Shown here: positions 23,813-32,634 of the stretch, piece by piece
Numbering within the stretch: position 1 is the first letter of the stretch
Layout of the letters: each line of letters begins with the position of its first letter
Assembly (NCBI RefSeq): GCF_002920615.1
Contig: NZ_PQSU01000035.1
Location: 1 to 64,000 of the forward strand
Reading direction: 5' to 3'
Origin: Streptomyces sp. Ru62
GTDB lineage: Bacteria > Actinomycetota > Actinomycetes > Streptomycetales > Streptomycetaceae
Length of the DNA: 64,000 nt
Program-made: the position numbers and the translations under genes
Notes under the pieces: generated by a model
The model's input: the letters and a program-made list of their open reading frames with translations, nothing else
Told to the model about the DNA's origin: nothing
Database searches by the model: none

Positions 23813-24046
23813 TCACCCTGCCGGGTCGGTGTCGCCTCCCCTGGCGAGAGTCCTCCGCCTAGCCGCGGAGATCACCGGCTGGGGCCCGAGCACGCCGCGG
23901 GCGCGCAGCTCGTCCAGGTCGGGCAGGCGGATGCCGGGCAGGGAATCGAGCAGGTCGGCCTCAACAGCGCGGATGGACACGGGCGTCTGAGGGCCGGTGC
24001 CCAGGTGGCGGCGGACAGTCACTCGATCATCGTACGCACGGTGCAC
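23813..24046 (-). CDS. Small hypothetical protein (77 aa)
   Basis: I do not recognise this protein. A GTG at 24046 opens a frame with high GC third positions; a GTG about nine codons further in is an alternative start. The sequence reads like a compact helical protein (ADLLDSLPGIRLPDLDELRARGVL) with a basic end. It lies convergent to the TrpA-like gene and divergent from the transfer operon. Confidence 0.45.
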   Translation of the reverse strand: MHRAYDDRVTVRRHLGTGPQTPVSIRAVEADLLDSLPGIRLPDLDELRARGVLGPQPVISAARRRTLARGGDTDPAG

Positions 24047-24117
24047 GCCCGGCTGCTGAATCCGGCGAACCCGAGATCACGACCTTCAAGCGCAGGTAGA
24101 AGAGGGGAAGTTGCGGC

Positions 24118-24594
24118 GTGATTACCCATCCAGAGCGAGCAACCCCAGACGCCGGGGCCGCGGTAGCCCTGCGATACGCGCTGATTCCCTGCACTGGCTC
24201 TCGCCTCGCGCAGGAGACGGTCGCCTGCATGCTCGACCCGGAGGCATCGGGGGCGGCCCGACTGTTGCACGCCGGTGAATCTCTTCCGTACGGAGCACGA
24301 CCGGTCCTGCTGGCCGACACCACGGTGTACGGCGCGGTGTCGGTCGAACGCATGCTGCGCGCCTGGACGACAGCGCTGCCCCGGCCGTGGCTGTTGCTGA
24401 TCGCGGATGCGCCCATGCGACCGGCGGCGGCGGCCCGGTACCGCTTCAGGGCCCTTCGGTCCCGGCTGGCCGGCATCGCCACGGTGCCGTACCTGCCAGC
24501 TCTGCGGGCGGTCGAGGGGGCCAACGAGGCCCTGAAGGACAAGGACGTTATGGCCGCTGCCGCGAAACTGCGGCGCGAGATGGAAGGAAAATGA
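24118..24594 (+). CDS. Conserved hypothetical, first gene of the transfer operon (158 aa)
   Basis: I do not recognise a named domain. GTG 24118 follows AGGGGAAG. The protein is alpha/beta and soluble, with an internal strand-rich part (RPVLLADTTVYG, PRPWLLLIADAP, about residues 62-105) and a basic helical C-terminus (MAAAAKLRREMEGK). It is only seven bases before the pilin-like gene and clearly part of the same transcript. It might regulate the operon or be a cytoplasmic accessory of the secretion machine. Confidence 0.7.
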   Translation: MITHPERATPDAGAAVALRYALIPCTGSRLAQETVACMLDPEASGAARLLHAGESLPYGARPVLLADTTVYGAVSVERMLRAWTTALPRPWLLLIADAPMRPAAAARYRFRALRSRLAGIATVPYLPALRAVEGANEALKDKDVMAAAAKLRREMEGK

Positions 24595-24601
24595 TCAGGC
24601 G

Positions 24602-24898
24602 ATGATCATGCACACGGTCACGCACCTGGTCGTGCTCGCCGACGGGCTCATTCCCGGGGCCAAGCCGACCAAGATTCCTGGCCTGTCCGACCCCGTAGCC
24701 CGCCTGTTCGGGTACGGCCTGTGGTTGATCATGCTGGCCGGCGTCGGTGGCGTCGGGTTCGGTCTCTTCAAGCTGGCGGTCTCGGACAAGTCCCGTCATG
24801 GCGGCGGAAGTGAGTCGTTCAAATGGATGGGGTCCGGTGTGGTGGCGATCCTTTTGTCCAGTTCGCTGATCTCCATCCTCAACGGCGTCGCGGGCTAG
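24602..24898 (+). CDS. Pilin-like small membrane protein (98 aa)
   Basis: The protein has two predicted membrane helices (about residues 35-58, YGLWLIMLAGVGGVGFGLF, and 78-96, VVAILLSSSLISIL) joined by a short charged loop. This size and topology correspond to VirB2/TrbC-type major pilin or channel subunits, although the long N-terminal signal of classical pilins is lacking. The genes behind it encode VirB8-, VirB6-, VirB4- and VirD4-like proteins in the usual order. ATG 24602 and ATG 24608 are both possible starts. Confidence 0.65.
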   Translation: MIMHTVTHLVVLADGLIPGAKPTKIPGLSDPVARLFGYGLWLIMLAGVGGVGFGLFKLAVSDKSRHGGGSESFKWMGSGVVAILLSSSLISILNGVAG

Positions 24899-24907
24899 GG
24901 GGCAGGG

Positions 24908-25708
24908 GTGTCGCGGACCAGGGGGACATGGAACACGAAGGGCGTGTGGGCCACCGGAGTGGCCCTCGCCGCGGTGGTGGGCCTGACGGGCTACCTGGCG
25001 CTCAGCGGTGGGAGCGACAGTGGCCACGAGGGCACGGGAGCGGGCGGAGCGAAGCCCGGCGTTTCCAGCTCGGCCAGTGCCACCCCGGCCTACCAGGTGC
25101 CTGACGACTGGACGGAACCGGACCGGTGGGCCGCTCTGCCGCGCGGTGCGCGGACCGACAAGTGGGGCAGTGAGGTCGACTACCCGCAGACGACAAACGG
25201 TGCGGTGGCGATGCTGGCAGCCGCTCAGTCCACCACCGTCGACGAGCAGAAGTCGACCGTGGACGAGCATCTACGGATCTACCACTCCTACATCGCGGCC
25301 CAAGACCAGAGCGGGGCGGCCGCCGAACGCGTGGAACTGGGGGCCGTGCAGACCGACAAGACCCTGCACCGGCAGATGGGCGTCAAGCCGGGCAGCCCAT
25401 TGCCGTCCGGCGCATACGTGCGCACGGCCGTGGTCGGTTTCAAGGTCATCAAGGATTCGACGGACGAGGTGAGTGTCTGGCTGCTTACCCGCGTGGTGCA
25501 GAAGAACGGCGAGACCGCTAAGGAGCAGGTCGCCTTCACCCGCAGCGTGGTGGCCGCGCGCTGGGAGCACGGCGACTGGAAGACGTCCGCAGAGGCGACC
25601 GTGGCCGCCCAGCGCCAGGTGCAGGGGCAGCCCAAACCGGCCGGCGCCGCGCCCGGCGACGAGAAGTTCAACCGCGCCGGGTGGACGGCGATCCGGGAGG
25701 CGTCGTGA
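24908..25708 (+). CDS. VirB8/TcpC-like bitopic membrane protein (266 aa)
   Basis: A short cytoplasmic tail and one membrane helix (about residues 14-33) precede a Gly/Ser-rich linker and an extracellular domain (about 65-235) of NTF2-like alpha/beta composition (helices around YPQTTNGAVAMLAAAQ, then strands VVGFKVI and VSVWLLTRVV). This matches VirB8/TcpC-type scaffold proteins of Gram-positive conjugation systems, which multimerise in the cell envelope. Sequence identity to known members cannot be judged here. The stop overlaps the next start by GTGA. Confidence 0.65.
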   Translation: MSRTRGTWNTKGVWATGVALAAVVGLTGYLALSGGSDSGHEGTGAGGAKPGVSSSASATPAYQVPDDWTEPDRWAALPRGARTDKWGSEVDYPQTTNGAVAMLAAAQSTTVDEQKSTVDEHLRIYHSYIAAQDQSGAAAERVELGAVQTDKTLHRQMGVKPGSPLPSGAYVRTAVVGFKVIKDSTDEVSVWLLTRVVQKNGETAKEQVAFTRSVVAARWEHGDWKTSAEATVAAQRQVQGQPKPAGAAPGDEKFNRAGWTAIREAS

Positions 25709-27180
25709 GACGCCTGGCGGGCCTCCTGATCGCCCTGATCGCTGTGTTGGGCCTGACGCTGACCGGCGCCCAGTCGGCCGTCGCCGACGGGCCGATCGCG
25801 GGCGGCGCGGACATCGCGTGCGAAATCGCCGGTGGGGGCGTGATCGGTGACGTCATCGGCAGTGTCACGGGTGGGGACGACCCCGGCGTGTGCGAGATCG
25901 TCGGTCACGAGGTCGAGAAACGGATCCACCAGGCCTGGAAGGCCGTGTGGGACAGCATCCTCGGTGACGTCATCAACTCTGCCAAAGACGTCGTCAAATG
26001 GGTCATCAAGAAGGTCCTGACCGTCGCGCTGCAGGGCCCCTCGATCGATCTGGCGGGCACCGGACTGTTCGGATCGCAGGCGACGTTGGCAGGCATGCTG
26101 ACCTGGCTCGGTCTGGTCATCGCCACGTTCGGGGCGATGTGGCAGATCGGCAAGATGGCCGTCACAGGTCAGAGCAGACACATCGGACGCGCGATGCTCG
26201 GCTGGGTGGAGTCCACCCTGTTCTCCGCCGTTGGGGTGGGACTGATCGCGGTCCTGGTCACGGCCGGGGACGCGATGACCAACGGGCTTGTCGACGCCAC
26301 CTTCAAGGACGACGGCGACGCCTACGAGAAGATCGTCAACACGCTCGTCCCCAACGGGGTCAGCAACCCGATCACGATGCTGTGCATCGTGGCCATCTTG
26401 CTGCTGGTTGGGTTCGTGCAGCTCATCATGATCTTCCTGCGGCAGAGCGCCATCCCGATCCAGTGCCTGCTGCTGCCCGTGGCCGGCGGCGGCCGCACCG
26501 GCGGCGAGACCACCCGCCAGTGGGCCCCTCGGCTGGTCACCTCGATCTGTGTGGTGATCGCCTACAAGCCGATGCTGGCCATCATCATCTGCGCAGGTTT
26601 CAGCGAGTTCGGGCACTCGCACACCCTCGCCGAGTGGCTCCGTGGCTGCGCGACGCTCATCCTTGCCGTCCTCGCGCCGGGCCCGCTCACCAAGCTGTTC
26701 GCTCCCTTCGGGGAGGCAGTCGGGACCGGGCTGGCGTCCGGGGGCATCGGAGGTGCGTTCGCCAGTGCCGGAACATTCCTTGCGGGCCGCATGGGCACGG
26801 AGCGGGAATCGGGGGAGGGCGCTGGCCCCGCAACACCCATGCAGCATGCCCAGTACGTCGCGCAGAGCATGGGCGGTCAAGGCGGCCAGGGCGGCAGCGG
26901 AGACGCCGGTGAGGACGGCGGGCAGGGCAGTGACGCCCAGCTCCAGGCCACCCGCAACGCCTCCGGCAGCCGGGTGCCGGGCCAGTCCACCGGAGATCCG
27001 GCGGTCACGGGTACGAACGGTTCCAACGCCGCTACACCGAGCGGACAGACCCCCGGTGTCGCCACCGGCGCAGGCAGGCCGGTCGCCGGCGGCGCCGTGG
27101 CCATCCAGGTCCTGGACGGCATCAACAACGGCGTCCAGGGCGCGGGCGGGCAGATCGGAAACGGGGGCAACTCCCAGTGA
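25705..27180 (+). CDS. VirB6/TrbL-like polytopic membrane protein (491 aa)
   Basis: GTG 25705 is chosen because GGGAGG lies four bases upstream and it overlaps the previous stop codon. A signal-like first helix (residues 3-25, ending AVA) is followed by a soluble loop and at least five further hydrophobic segments between about 120 and 330. The C-terminal 130 residues are Gly/Gln/Ser-rich and disordered. This topology fits VirB6/TrbL, which form the inner-membrane part of the channel. The overlap at both ends (GTGA) indicates tight coupling in the transfer operon. Confidence 0.72.
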   Translation: MRRLAGLLIALIAVLGLTLTGAQSAVADGPIAGGADIACEIAGGGVIGDVIGSVTGGDDPGVCEIVGHEVEKRIHQAWKAVWDSILGDVINSAKDVVKWVIKKVLTVALQGPSIDLAGTGLFGSQATLAGMLTWLGLVIATFGAMWQIGKMAVTGQSRHIGRAMLGWVESTLFSAVGVGLIAVLVTAGDAMTNGLVDATFKDDGDAYEKIVNTLVPNGVSNPITMLCIVAILLLVGFVQLIMIFLRQSAIPIQCLLLPVAGGGRTGGETTRQWAPRLVTSICVVIAYKPMLAIIICAGFSEFGHSHTLAEWLRGCATLILAVLAPGPLTKLFAPFGEAVGTGLASGGIGGAFASAGTFLAGRMGTERESGEGAGPATPMQHAQYVAQSMGGQGGQGGSGDAGEDGGQGSDAQLQATRNASGSRVPGQSTGDPAVTGTNGSNAATPSGQTPGVATGAGRPVAGGAVAIQVLDGINNGVQGAGGQIGNGGNSQ

Positions 27181-28628
27181 CCACCCATGAGGTACCCAAG
27201 GCGTTGATGGCCGACGGCTTTCGCGTACGGCGTGAGTTCGGCTTCGCCGGACTGAACAAGACGGCGACGATGGTCGCCGCCTGTGTCCTGGTCGCGGACG
27301 GTCTCATCGCCACACAGGCCCCCATCACTCTCCTGGTCACCCTCCCGGTGACGCTGGGGATTTTCGCGCTGGCCGCGGCCCGCCGGCACGGCATGTCCGC
27401 GCTGTCCTACTACTGGGCCCGGCTGTCATGGCGGCGGGCCGCCCGGGCCGAGGCCACCTCCTACCGGCGGATCCTGCTGCCGCACCCCTACGGGCTCGAC
27501 CTGCCCGGCGTGGGCGCCAGCAGCACCTTGATCAAGGCCTACGACCCGACCACCGGCAAGGACGTAGGCGTAGTGCACGACCGCGTCAGTGGCCGCATGA
27601 CCGTCACCACGCTGCTGGCACCCGGCGGCACCCTGATGGCCCCCACCGGGACCGTGCAGTCCAACCTGCGCACTTGGTCGGCCGTGCTGGACGCAATGAG
27701 CACGGATGAGCAGATCAAAGGCGCGAGCGTCACCATCCAGATCACCCCAGGCGCGGGGGAAGCCCTCGCGGACGACGTGCGGGCCCGCAGAGACCCGGGC
27801 GCACCAGCCCTGGCCAGGCGAATCGTTGACGAGCTGGTCCGCACGACCCCGCACGCGACGGCGAGCGTGGCGCCCTGGATGTCCGTCGTAGTGGACCCGA
27901 CCGCGTCGGCCAACCCACCGCAGGAGCTATCCGAGCAGGTCGCCGAGACACTGCGGGTGGTGGACTCCCTGGACCTGTCCGGAACCGGGGCCGACATCCT
28001 GCGTCGCGCAACCGACGTCGACCTGCGACGCATCGTCCGCAGCGCCTACGACCCGTCCGTCTTCAATGCACGCGACGCAGACTTCGCCGAACTGTCCTGG
28101 GCGGAATGCGGGCCCCAGGCAGCCGACGACGCCTGGACCGAGTACGCGCATGACGGCGGGGTCTCCACCAGCTGGGTGCTGCGCGAGATGCCTCGCCGCC
28201 CGATCTCCTACAGCGTGCTGCTGCCCCTGCTCGCCCCGGGCCGCTTCCAGCGCCGGATCACCCTGGCCTACCGGGTGCTCGACCCGCACGAGGGCGAGGC
28301 GGTGCTGGAGCGGGAGATCAGTCACGCCTACCAGCGCGCCCAGGCAACCGCCGAGGTCAAGGGGCGCGCCAAGTGGTCGCAGAAGGCCGACGCACAGCGC
28401 GCCGAGCAGGCCGCCGCCCAGGTGGCCGGCGGCTCCCAGGTGGTCGACTGGACGCTCATGGTCACCGTCACCGCCCGCAGCACCGACGAGTTGCCCGCCG
28501 CCCGCCAGGAGCTGGAACGCGCAGTCAAGGCCACCCGGGGGATCCGGATGCGGCCCGCCTACGGAGCGCAGGCTGCGGTTTTCGCGGCCCAACTGCCGAT
28601 CGGCTACAACCCGCTGGTCCAGGACTGA
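27177..28628 (+). CDS. SCO6880-family membrane protein, PrgI/VirB3 plus VirB4-N-like (483 aa)
   Basis: Two membrane helices near the N-terminus (about residues 27-67) form a VirB3/PrgI-like anchor, followed by a large cytoplasmic part that resembles the N-terminal half of VirB4 ATPases but has no Walker motifs. Proteins of this kind are annotated in streptomycetes as SCO6880 family and always sit just before a VirB4-type ATPase, as here. It probably anchors the ATPase encoded by the next gene to the membrane. The start overlaps the previous stop. Confidence 0.75.
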   Translation: MTTHEVPKALMADGFRVRREFGFAGLNKTATMVAACVLVADGLIATQAPITLLVTLPVTLGIFALAAARRHGMSALSYYWARLSWRRAARAEATSYRRILLPHPYGLDLPGVGASSTLIKAYDPTTGKDVGVVHDRVSGRMTVTTLLAPGGTLMAPTGTVQSNLRTWSAVLDAMSTDEQIKGASVTIQITPGAGEALADDVRARRDPGAPALARRIVDELVRTTPHATASVAPWMSVVVDPTASANPPQELSEQVAETLRVVDSLDLSGTGADILRRATDVDLRRIVRSAYDPSVFNARDADFAELSWAECGPQAADDAWTEYAHDGGVSTSWVLREMPRRPISYSVLLPLLAPGRFQRRITLAYRVLDPHEGEAVLEREISHAYQRAQATAEVKGRAKWSQKADAQRAEQAAAQVAGGSQVVDWTLMVTVTARSTDELPAARQELERAVKATRGIRMRPAYGAQAAVFAAQLPIGYNPLVQD

Positions 28629-28646
28629 GAGAGGGGGACCACCACG

Positions 28647-30224
28647 ATGGCACGCAAGTCCCGGCTGCCGGAGGTGACCACGCCCAAGCGGCTCACCCGG
28701 CCGGTCGAACAGGCCCCGCCCCGCGAGGACCGCCGGTCCGGCAAGAAGCACCGCTTCGCGCCCCGCCGGGGCTGGGGAGGTCGGTTCGGCGGACGGGCGC
28801 CGGTGGAGGACACCGGGACCGTCTACACCGGACCCACCAGCCAGGTCGGCAGCCTCTACCCCTGGCTGCTCGGGGCGGGCCTCCCGCCGCGCGGGGTCCC
28901 GGTCGGCCGGGACGTCCTGACCGGGGAACTCGCCTGCATCGACCCCTCCGGCTGGACCGGCCAGTACACCACCAACCCCGGTGTCTGGGTGATGAGCCAG
29001 CCCGGCGCGGGCAAGAGCGCTCTGGTCAAACGGATCTGCCTGGTCTACTCCGCCTACGGGCACATGATGGTCTGCCCCGGCGACGTCAAGGGCGAGTACA
29101 CCGCCCTGGTGAAAGAACTCGGCGGTTCGGTCGTGCGCATCGGCGACGGCGTCGGCCGCATCAACCCGCTCGACTCCGGCCCGCTGCGCGGGCGTGTGCA
29201 GTCACTGCCGGTCGACCGACGGCAGGCGCTTCTCGACGTCCTGAACGGGCGCCGCCTGGAGACACTGGTCGCGCTGCTGTCCACCAAGCACGGTCTGGGC
29301 CGCAGCCCGGACGAGGTCGAGCGCAGCGCACTCGACACGGCCGTTTATCTCGCGTCGGCCGCCCAGGAGTCGGGCAGCGACCCCATCGTCACGGACGTCA
29401 CCGATGTGCTGCGGGCCGCGCCGGAGCCGCTGCGGGTCAAGCTCGCGGCTGAGGGCGAGACCTACCAGAACCTCACCCGATCGGTCATCGCCGGGCTCGA
29501 CAACCTCGTCGGCGGCCCCCTGCGAGGCCTGTTCGACGGGCCCACCACGGTGCCGCTGGACATCGCGGCACCCGCGGTCTCCGTGGACATTTCCGCCCTG
29601 CGGGCCCGAGGCAACGACGTCCTGTCCGCCGGGATGATCGCGACCTGGGCCTACACCTATTCCAGCATCGACTCCGCCCGCAGCATCGGGCTGCTGGACC
29701 GCAAACTCGTGCTGCCCATGGATGAGATGTGGCGGGCACTGCGGAGCGGCCCGGGCCTGGTCGACGCCATGGACGCGATCAGCCGCCTGAACCGCGTCAC
29801 GGACGACGTCACGATCTACGTCACGCACTCCCTGCTCGACGTCGAGGCCCTGCCGACCGAGATGGACCGGGCCAAAGCACGGGGCCTGATGGACCGCTGC
29901 GACACCTGGGTGCTCGGCGCCAGCACCACGGAGGAACTCCAACGCGTCACGGGCAAACGCTCGCTGACCGAGCAGGAGATCATGATGGTCAGCTCCTGGT
30001 CGTCGGCGACGTCCACCGGCCTGGACGTTGCCCCGAGCTACGACGAGGACGACACCCGCCCGGTCGAGGAGGAGAGCGTCCGGCATCCGGGACGCGGCAA
30101 ATACTTGATCAAGCTCGGCACGCGGCCGGGCATCGCCGCCTCGCTCGAACTCACCTCAACCGAGCAGCGGCTGTACCGGACGGACGCCAACCGGCGCCGG
30201 ACCACGGGGGTGGGTAGCAGATGA
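28647..30224 (+). CDS. VirB4-like secretion ATPase (525 aa)
   Basis: The Walker A motif QPGAGKSALVK lies near residue 117 and the Walker B-type strand KLVLPMDEMW near 355. A TIYVTHS strand and an ALPTEMDRAKARGL segment follow, as in the RecA-like domain of VirB4/TraE/TrbE ATPases. The classical N-terminal domain is missing and is apparently supplied by the previous gene, so this is a split VirB4. The first 60 residues are basic. It powers assembly or substrate movement of the transfer channel. The end overlaps the coupling-protein start by 4 bases. Confidence 0.85.
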   Translation: MARKSRLPEVTTPKRLTRPVEQAPPREDRRSGKKHRFAPRRGWGGRFGGRAPVEDTGTVYTGPTSQVGSLYPWLLGAGLPPRGVPVGRDVLTGELACIDPSGWTGQYTTNPGVWVMSQPGAGKSALVKRICLVYSAYGHMMVCPGDVKGEYTALVKELGGSVVRIGDGVGRINPLDSGPLRGRVQSLPVDRRQALLDVLNGRRLETLVALLSTKHGLGRSPDEVERSALDTAVYLASAAQESGSDPIVTDVTDVLRAAPEPLRVKLAAEGETYQNLTRSVIAGLDNLVGGPLRGLFDGPTTVPLDIAAPAVSVDISALRARGNDVLSAGMIATWAYTYSSIDSARSIGLLDRKLVLPMDEMWRALRSGPGLVDAMDAISRLNRVTDDVTIYVTHSLLDVEALPTEMDRAKARGLMDRCDTWVLGASTTEELQRVTGKRSLTEQEIMMVSSWSSATSTGLDVAPSYDEDDTRPVEEESVRHPGRGKYLIKLGTRPGIAASLELTSTEQRLYRTDANRRRTTGVGSR

Positions 30225-31960
30225 TGACCGAGAACGACCGGATGTGGGCCGCCGCCGGGATCCTGTTCGGCGGGGTGGCCACCCTGTCCGCCGCCACCTG
30301 GGCCGGAGCTGCCACCGGTGCGGTCCTCACCGGTGAGGACGTCGCCCCCGCCTCACCGCTGACCGTCTACCGCATGGCCTCCGACTGGGCCTCGGTGTGG
30401 CCGCACTCCCAGACCGCGTCGGCCGTCGGCGCCGGCCTGGTCGACCTGGCCGTCACCGTCCTGATGGTGTGGGCGCTGCGCGTCGCCTTTCGCTGGTTCC
30501 GCAACCCCAGCCATCTCGCAACCCTGTACCAGGTACGGGAGCTGACCCCCAAGCGCGCCGCCCGCACCGCGACCCGGCTGCGCGCCTCACTCAAAAACGT
30601 CAAGCCAGGCAACGTCAAGCGGGCCGACCGCGGCGTGCTGCTCGGCGACCACATGCCGTCGGGTGTGGAGCTGCGCGGCTCCGACGAGGACACCTTCGCC
30701 GCCATCATGGCGCCCCGCGCTGGCAAGTCCACCGCGATCGCCATACCGGTGGCGGAAGAAGCCCCCGGCCCCCTGCTGATGACGTCGAACAAGCCCGACG
30801 TCTACGCGGCGACCATCGCCAGCCGCTCCATGGTCGGCCAACCGTGGATCTTCGACACCCAAGGCGTGGCCCAGTCCGAGCGGCGCATGTGGTGGGACAT
30901 GATCGCCCAGGCGGAGACGCTGGAAGGTGCCGAACGGCTCGCCAGCCACTTCATCACCCAGATCAGGTCCGAGCAGGCCGACCCGTTCTGGCACCAGTCC
31001 GCCCAGGACCTCCTCGTCGGCCTCTTCCGTGCCGCCTGGTGGGACGGTGGCACCGTCCGCGACGTGATGCAGTGGCTGTCCGACCCCGCCGAACAAGCGC
31101 CCATGCGGATCCTCCATCAGCACGAACCCGTCCTGGCCGAGCAGGTCGAGTCCTCCGTCTCGATCGCGCCGGAAACCCAGAGCGGGATCTACCAGAACGC
31201 CCGTACGGCGGTCTCGGCGCTGCGCGACGAACGGGTGCTGGCCTGGGTGATGCCGGACAAGAACTGGCCTGCGTTCGACCCTGAACACTTCGTCACCAGC
31301 AAGGACACGCTTTACCTGTTGTCCAAAAAGGGCGGCCCGTCCAGCGCCGTGGTCGCCGCGCTCGCCGACGCCGTCTTCACGGCCGGCGCCGAGGCGGGTG
31401 AACGCAACGGCGGCCGTCTGCCAGAGCCGATGCGTGCGGTCCTGGACGAGGCCGCCAACATCTGCAGGATCGCTGACCTGCCCGACCTGTACTCGCACCT
31501 GGGCAGCCGGGGGATCACGCCGTATGTGATCCTCCAGTCGTACCGGCAGGGCGTGATGGCCTGGGGTGAGGTCGGCATGGACGCCATGTGGTCCGCCGCC
31601 ACGCGGAAACTGATCGGTGTCGGCATCGACGACTGGAACTTCGCTCAGGGCGTCTCCACCCTGGTCGGCGCACACTTCGTCAACCGCAGCTCGCATTCCA
31701 AGTCCAAGGACGGCTCCTCCTACAGCGTTAGCGAGCAGCGCGAGCAGGTCATGGACCCCGCCGAGATCCGAGCTATGCGCAAGGGGACCGCCCTGCTGCT
31801 GTCGACCGGCATGCCCGTCGCCCAGATCGCCCTGCGCCCCTGGTACGAGGAAAAGGCCATGGCCCACATCGGTCCAGCAATGGAGAACGAGGAGTACGCC
31901 ATCACCAAGAGGGCCGTCGCGGCGTACGAGGAGCGGAAGGCTGCGCGCCGTGGCCGATGA
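30221..31960 (+). CDS. VirD4/TraG-type coupling protein (579 aa)
   Basis: Two membrane helices (about residues 12-35 and 68-90) are followed by the motor domain with Walker A APRAGKST (about 165-172), Walker B AVLDEAANI (about 404-412) and a SRGITPYVILQSYRQG segment, typical of VirD4/TraG coupling proteins. It recognises the relaxase-DNA complex and pumps the strand into the VirB-like channel. The tail after residue 530 is short. The gene overlaps both neighbours and is therefore co-translated with VirB4 and the DUF4913 protein. Confidence 0.9.
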   Translation: MMTENDRMWAAAGILFGGVATLSAATWAGAATGAVLTGEDVAPASPLTVYRMASDWASVWPHSQTASAVGAGLVDLAVTVLMVWALRVAFRWFRNPSHLATLYQVRELTPKRAARTATRLRASLKNVKPGNVKRADRGVLLGDHMPSGVELRGSDEDTFAAIMAPRAGKSTAIAIPVAEEAPGPLLMTSNKPDVYAATIASRSMVGQPWIFDTQGVAQSERRMWWDMIAQAETLEGAERLASHFITQIRSEQADPFWHQSAQDLLVGLFRAAWWDGGTVRDVMQWLSDPAEQAPMRILHQHEPVLAEQVESSVSIAPETQSGIYQNARTAVSALRDERVLAWVMPDKNWPAFDPEHFVTSKDTLYLLSKKGGPSSAVVAALADAVFTAGAEAGERNGGRLPEPMRAVLDEAANICRIADLPDLYSHLGSRGITPYVILQSYRQGVMAWGEVGMDAMWSAATRKLIGVGIDDWNFAQGVSTLVGAHFVNRSSHSKSKDGSSYSVSEQREQVMDPAEIRAMRKGTALLLSTGMPVAQIALRPWYEEKAMAHIGPAMENEEYAITKRAVAAYEERKAARRGR

Positions 31961-32534
31961 CATGCCCGACTTCGACGTCCCCGTGGGCATGTTCCAGGAC
32001 GTCGAGGACATCAAGGCCAGGGTCGCCCGCCTGGAAGCCCTGGTGCAGACGCTCGCCGGCGGTGAGTTCGACAGCGAAGTGGGGGAGGCGCCCGAGGAGA
32101 CGACGGCCGACGAGGACACGGACGGCCCGGCCGACCCCGAGGACGACTGGAAGTACCCGCCCTTCATCCTGCTGCTGGACTCGCCCGAGTACGACGACGA
32201 GCTGCGCGCTCTGACTGAGTGGGTCGAGGGCGTCCTCGTTCCCGGCTACCTTGCCTCGCCGAGCGCTGACGCCCGCTGGTGCCACCTGTGGTGGGAGCAC
32301 CCTGTCGCCATTGCCCGCCTGCATGCCCTTTGGCTGGCCTGGCAGGAGTGCACCGACCCGGCCTCCTGTGGCTACACCGGGCCCAGCGTCTGGCACCGCG
32401 ACCACCTCGATCCGTGTATGCGCGAACTGCGCTCGTCCACCGGGCCGTTCCAGGGCTGCACCAAGACCGAGCACCAGGTCGCCCACCGCATGCCCAGCAC
32501 GGTGCCCAGCGCATGGCGTCAGGAAGGCTCCTGA
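31950..32534 (+). CDS. DUF4913-like protein (194 aa)
   Basis: An acidic coiled-coil start (residues 10-65) is followed by a domain with the pattern WCHLWWEHPVAIARLHALWLAWQ, then SVWHRDHLDPCM and GPFQGC, which resembles the actinobacterial DUF4913 family. The function of the family is unknown, but it regularly neighbours coupling proteins. GTG 31950 (GGAAGG nine bases upstream) overlaps the coupling-protein end; ATG 31962 is the alternative. It may act as adaptor between the relaxosome and VirD4. Confidence 0.72.
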   Translation: MADDMPDFDVPVGMFQDVEDIKARVARLEALVQTLAGGEFDSEVGEAPEETTADEDTDGPADPEDDWKYPPFILLLDSPEYDDELRALTEWVEGVLVPGYLASPSADARWCHLWWEHPVAIARLHALWLAWQECTDPASCGYTGPSVWHRDHLDPCMRELRSSTGPFQGCTKTEHQVAHRMPSTVPSAWRQEGS

Positions 32535-32634
32535 CGAGGGGCATTCGACGGCCGGGTGGGGCATCGCGTGCTCTCGTACGGCAGCACGTCGCAGCACGTA
32601 AGCACCGCCGAAGAGACAAGCAACGGGGGAGGAC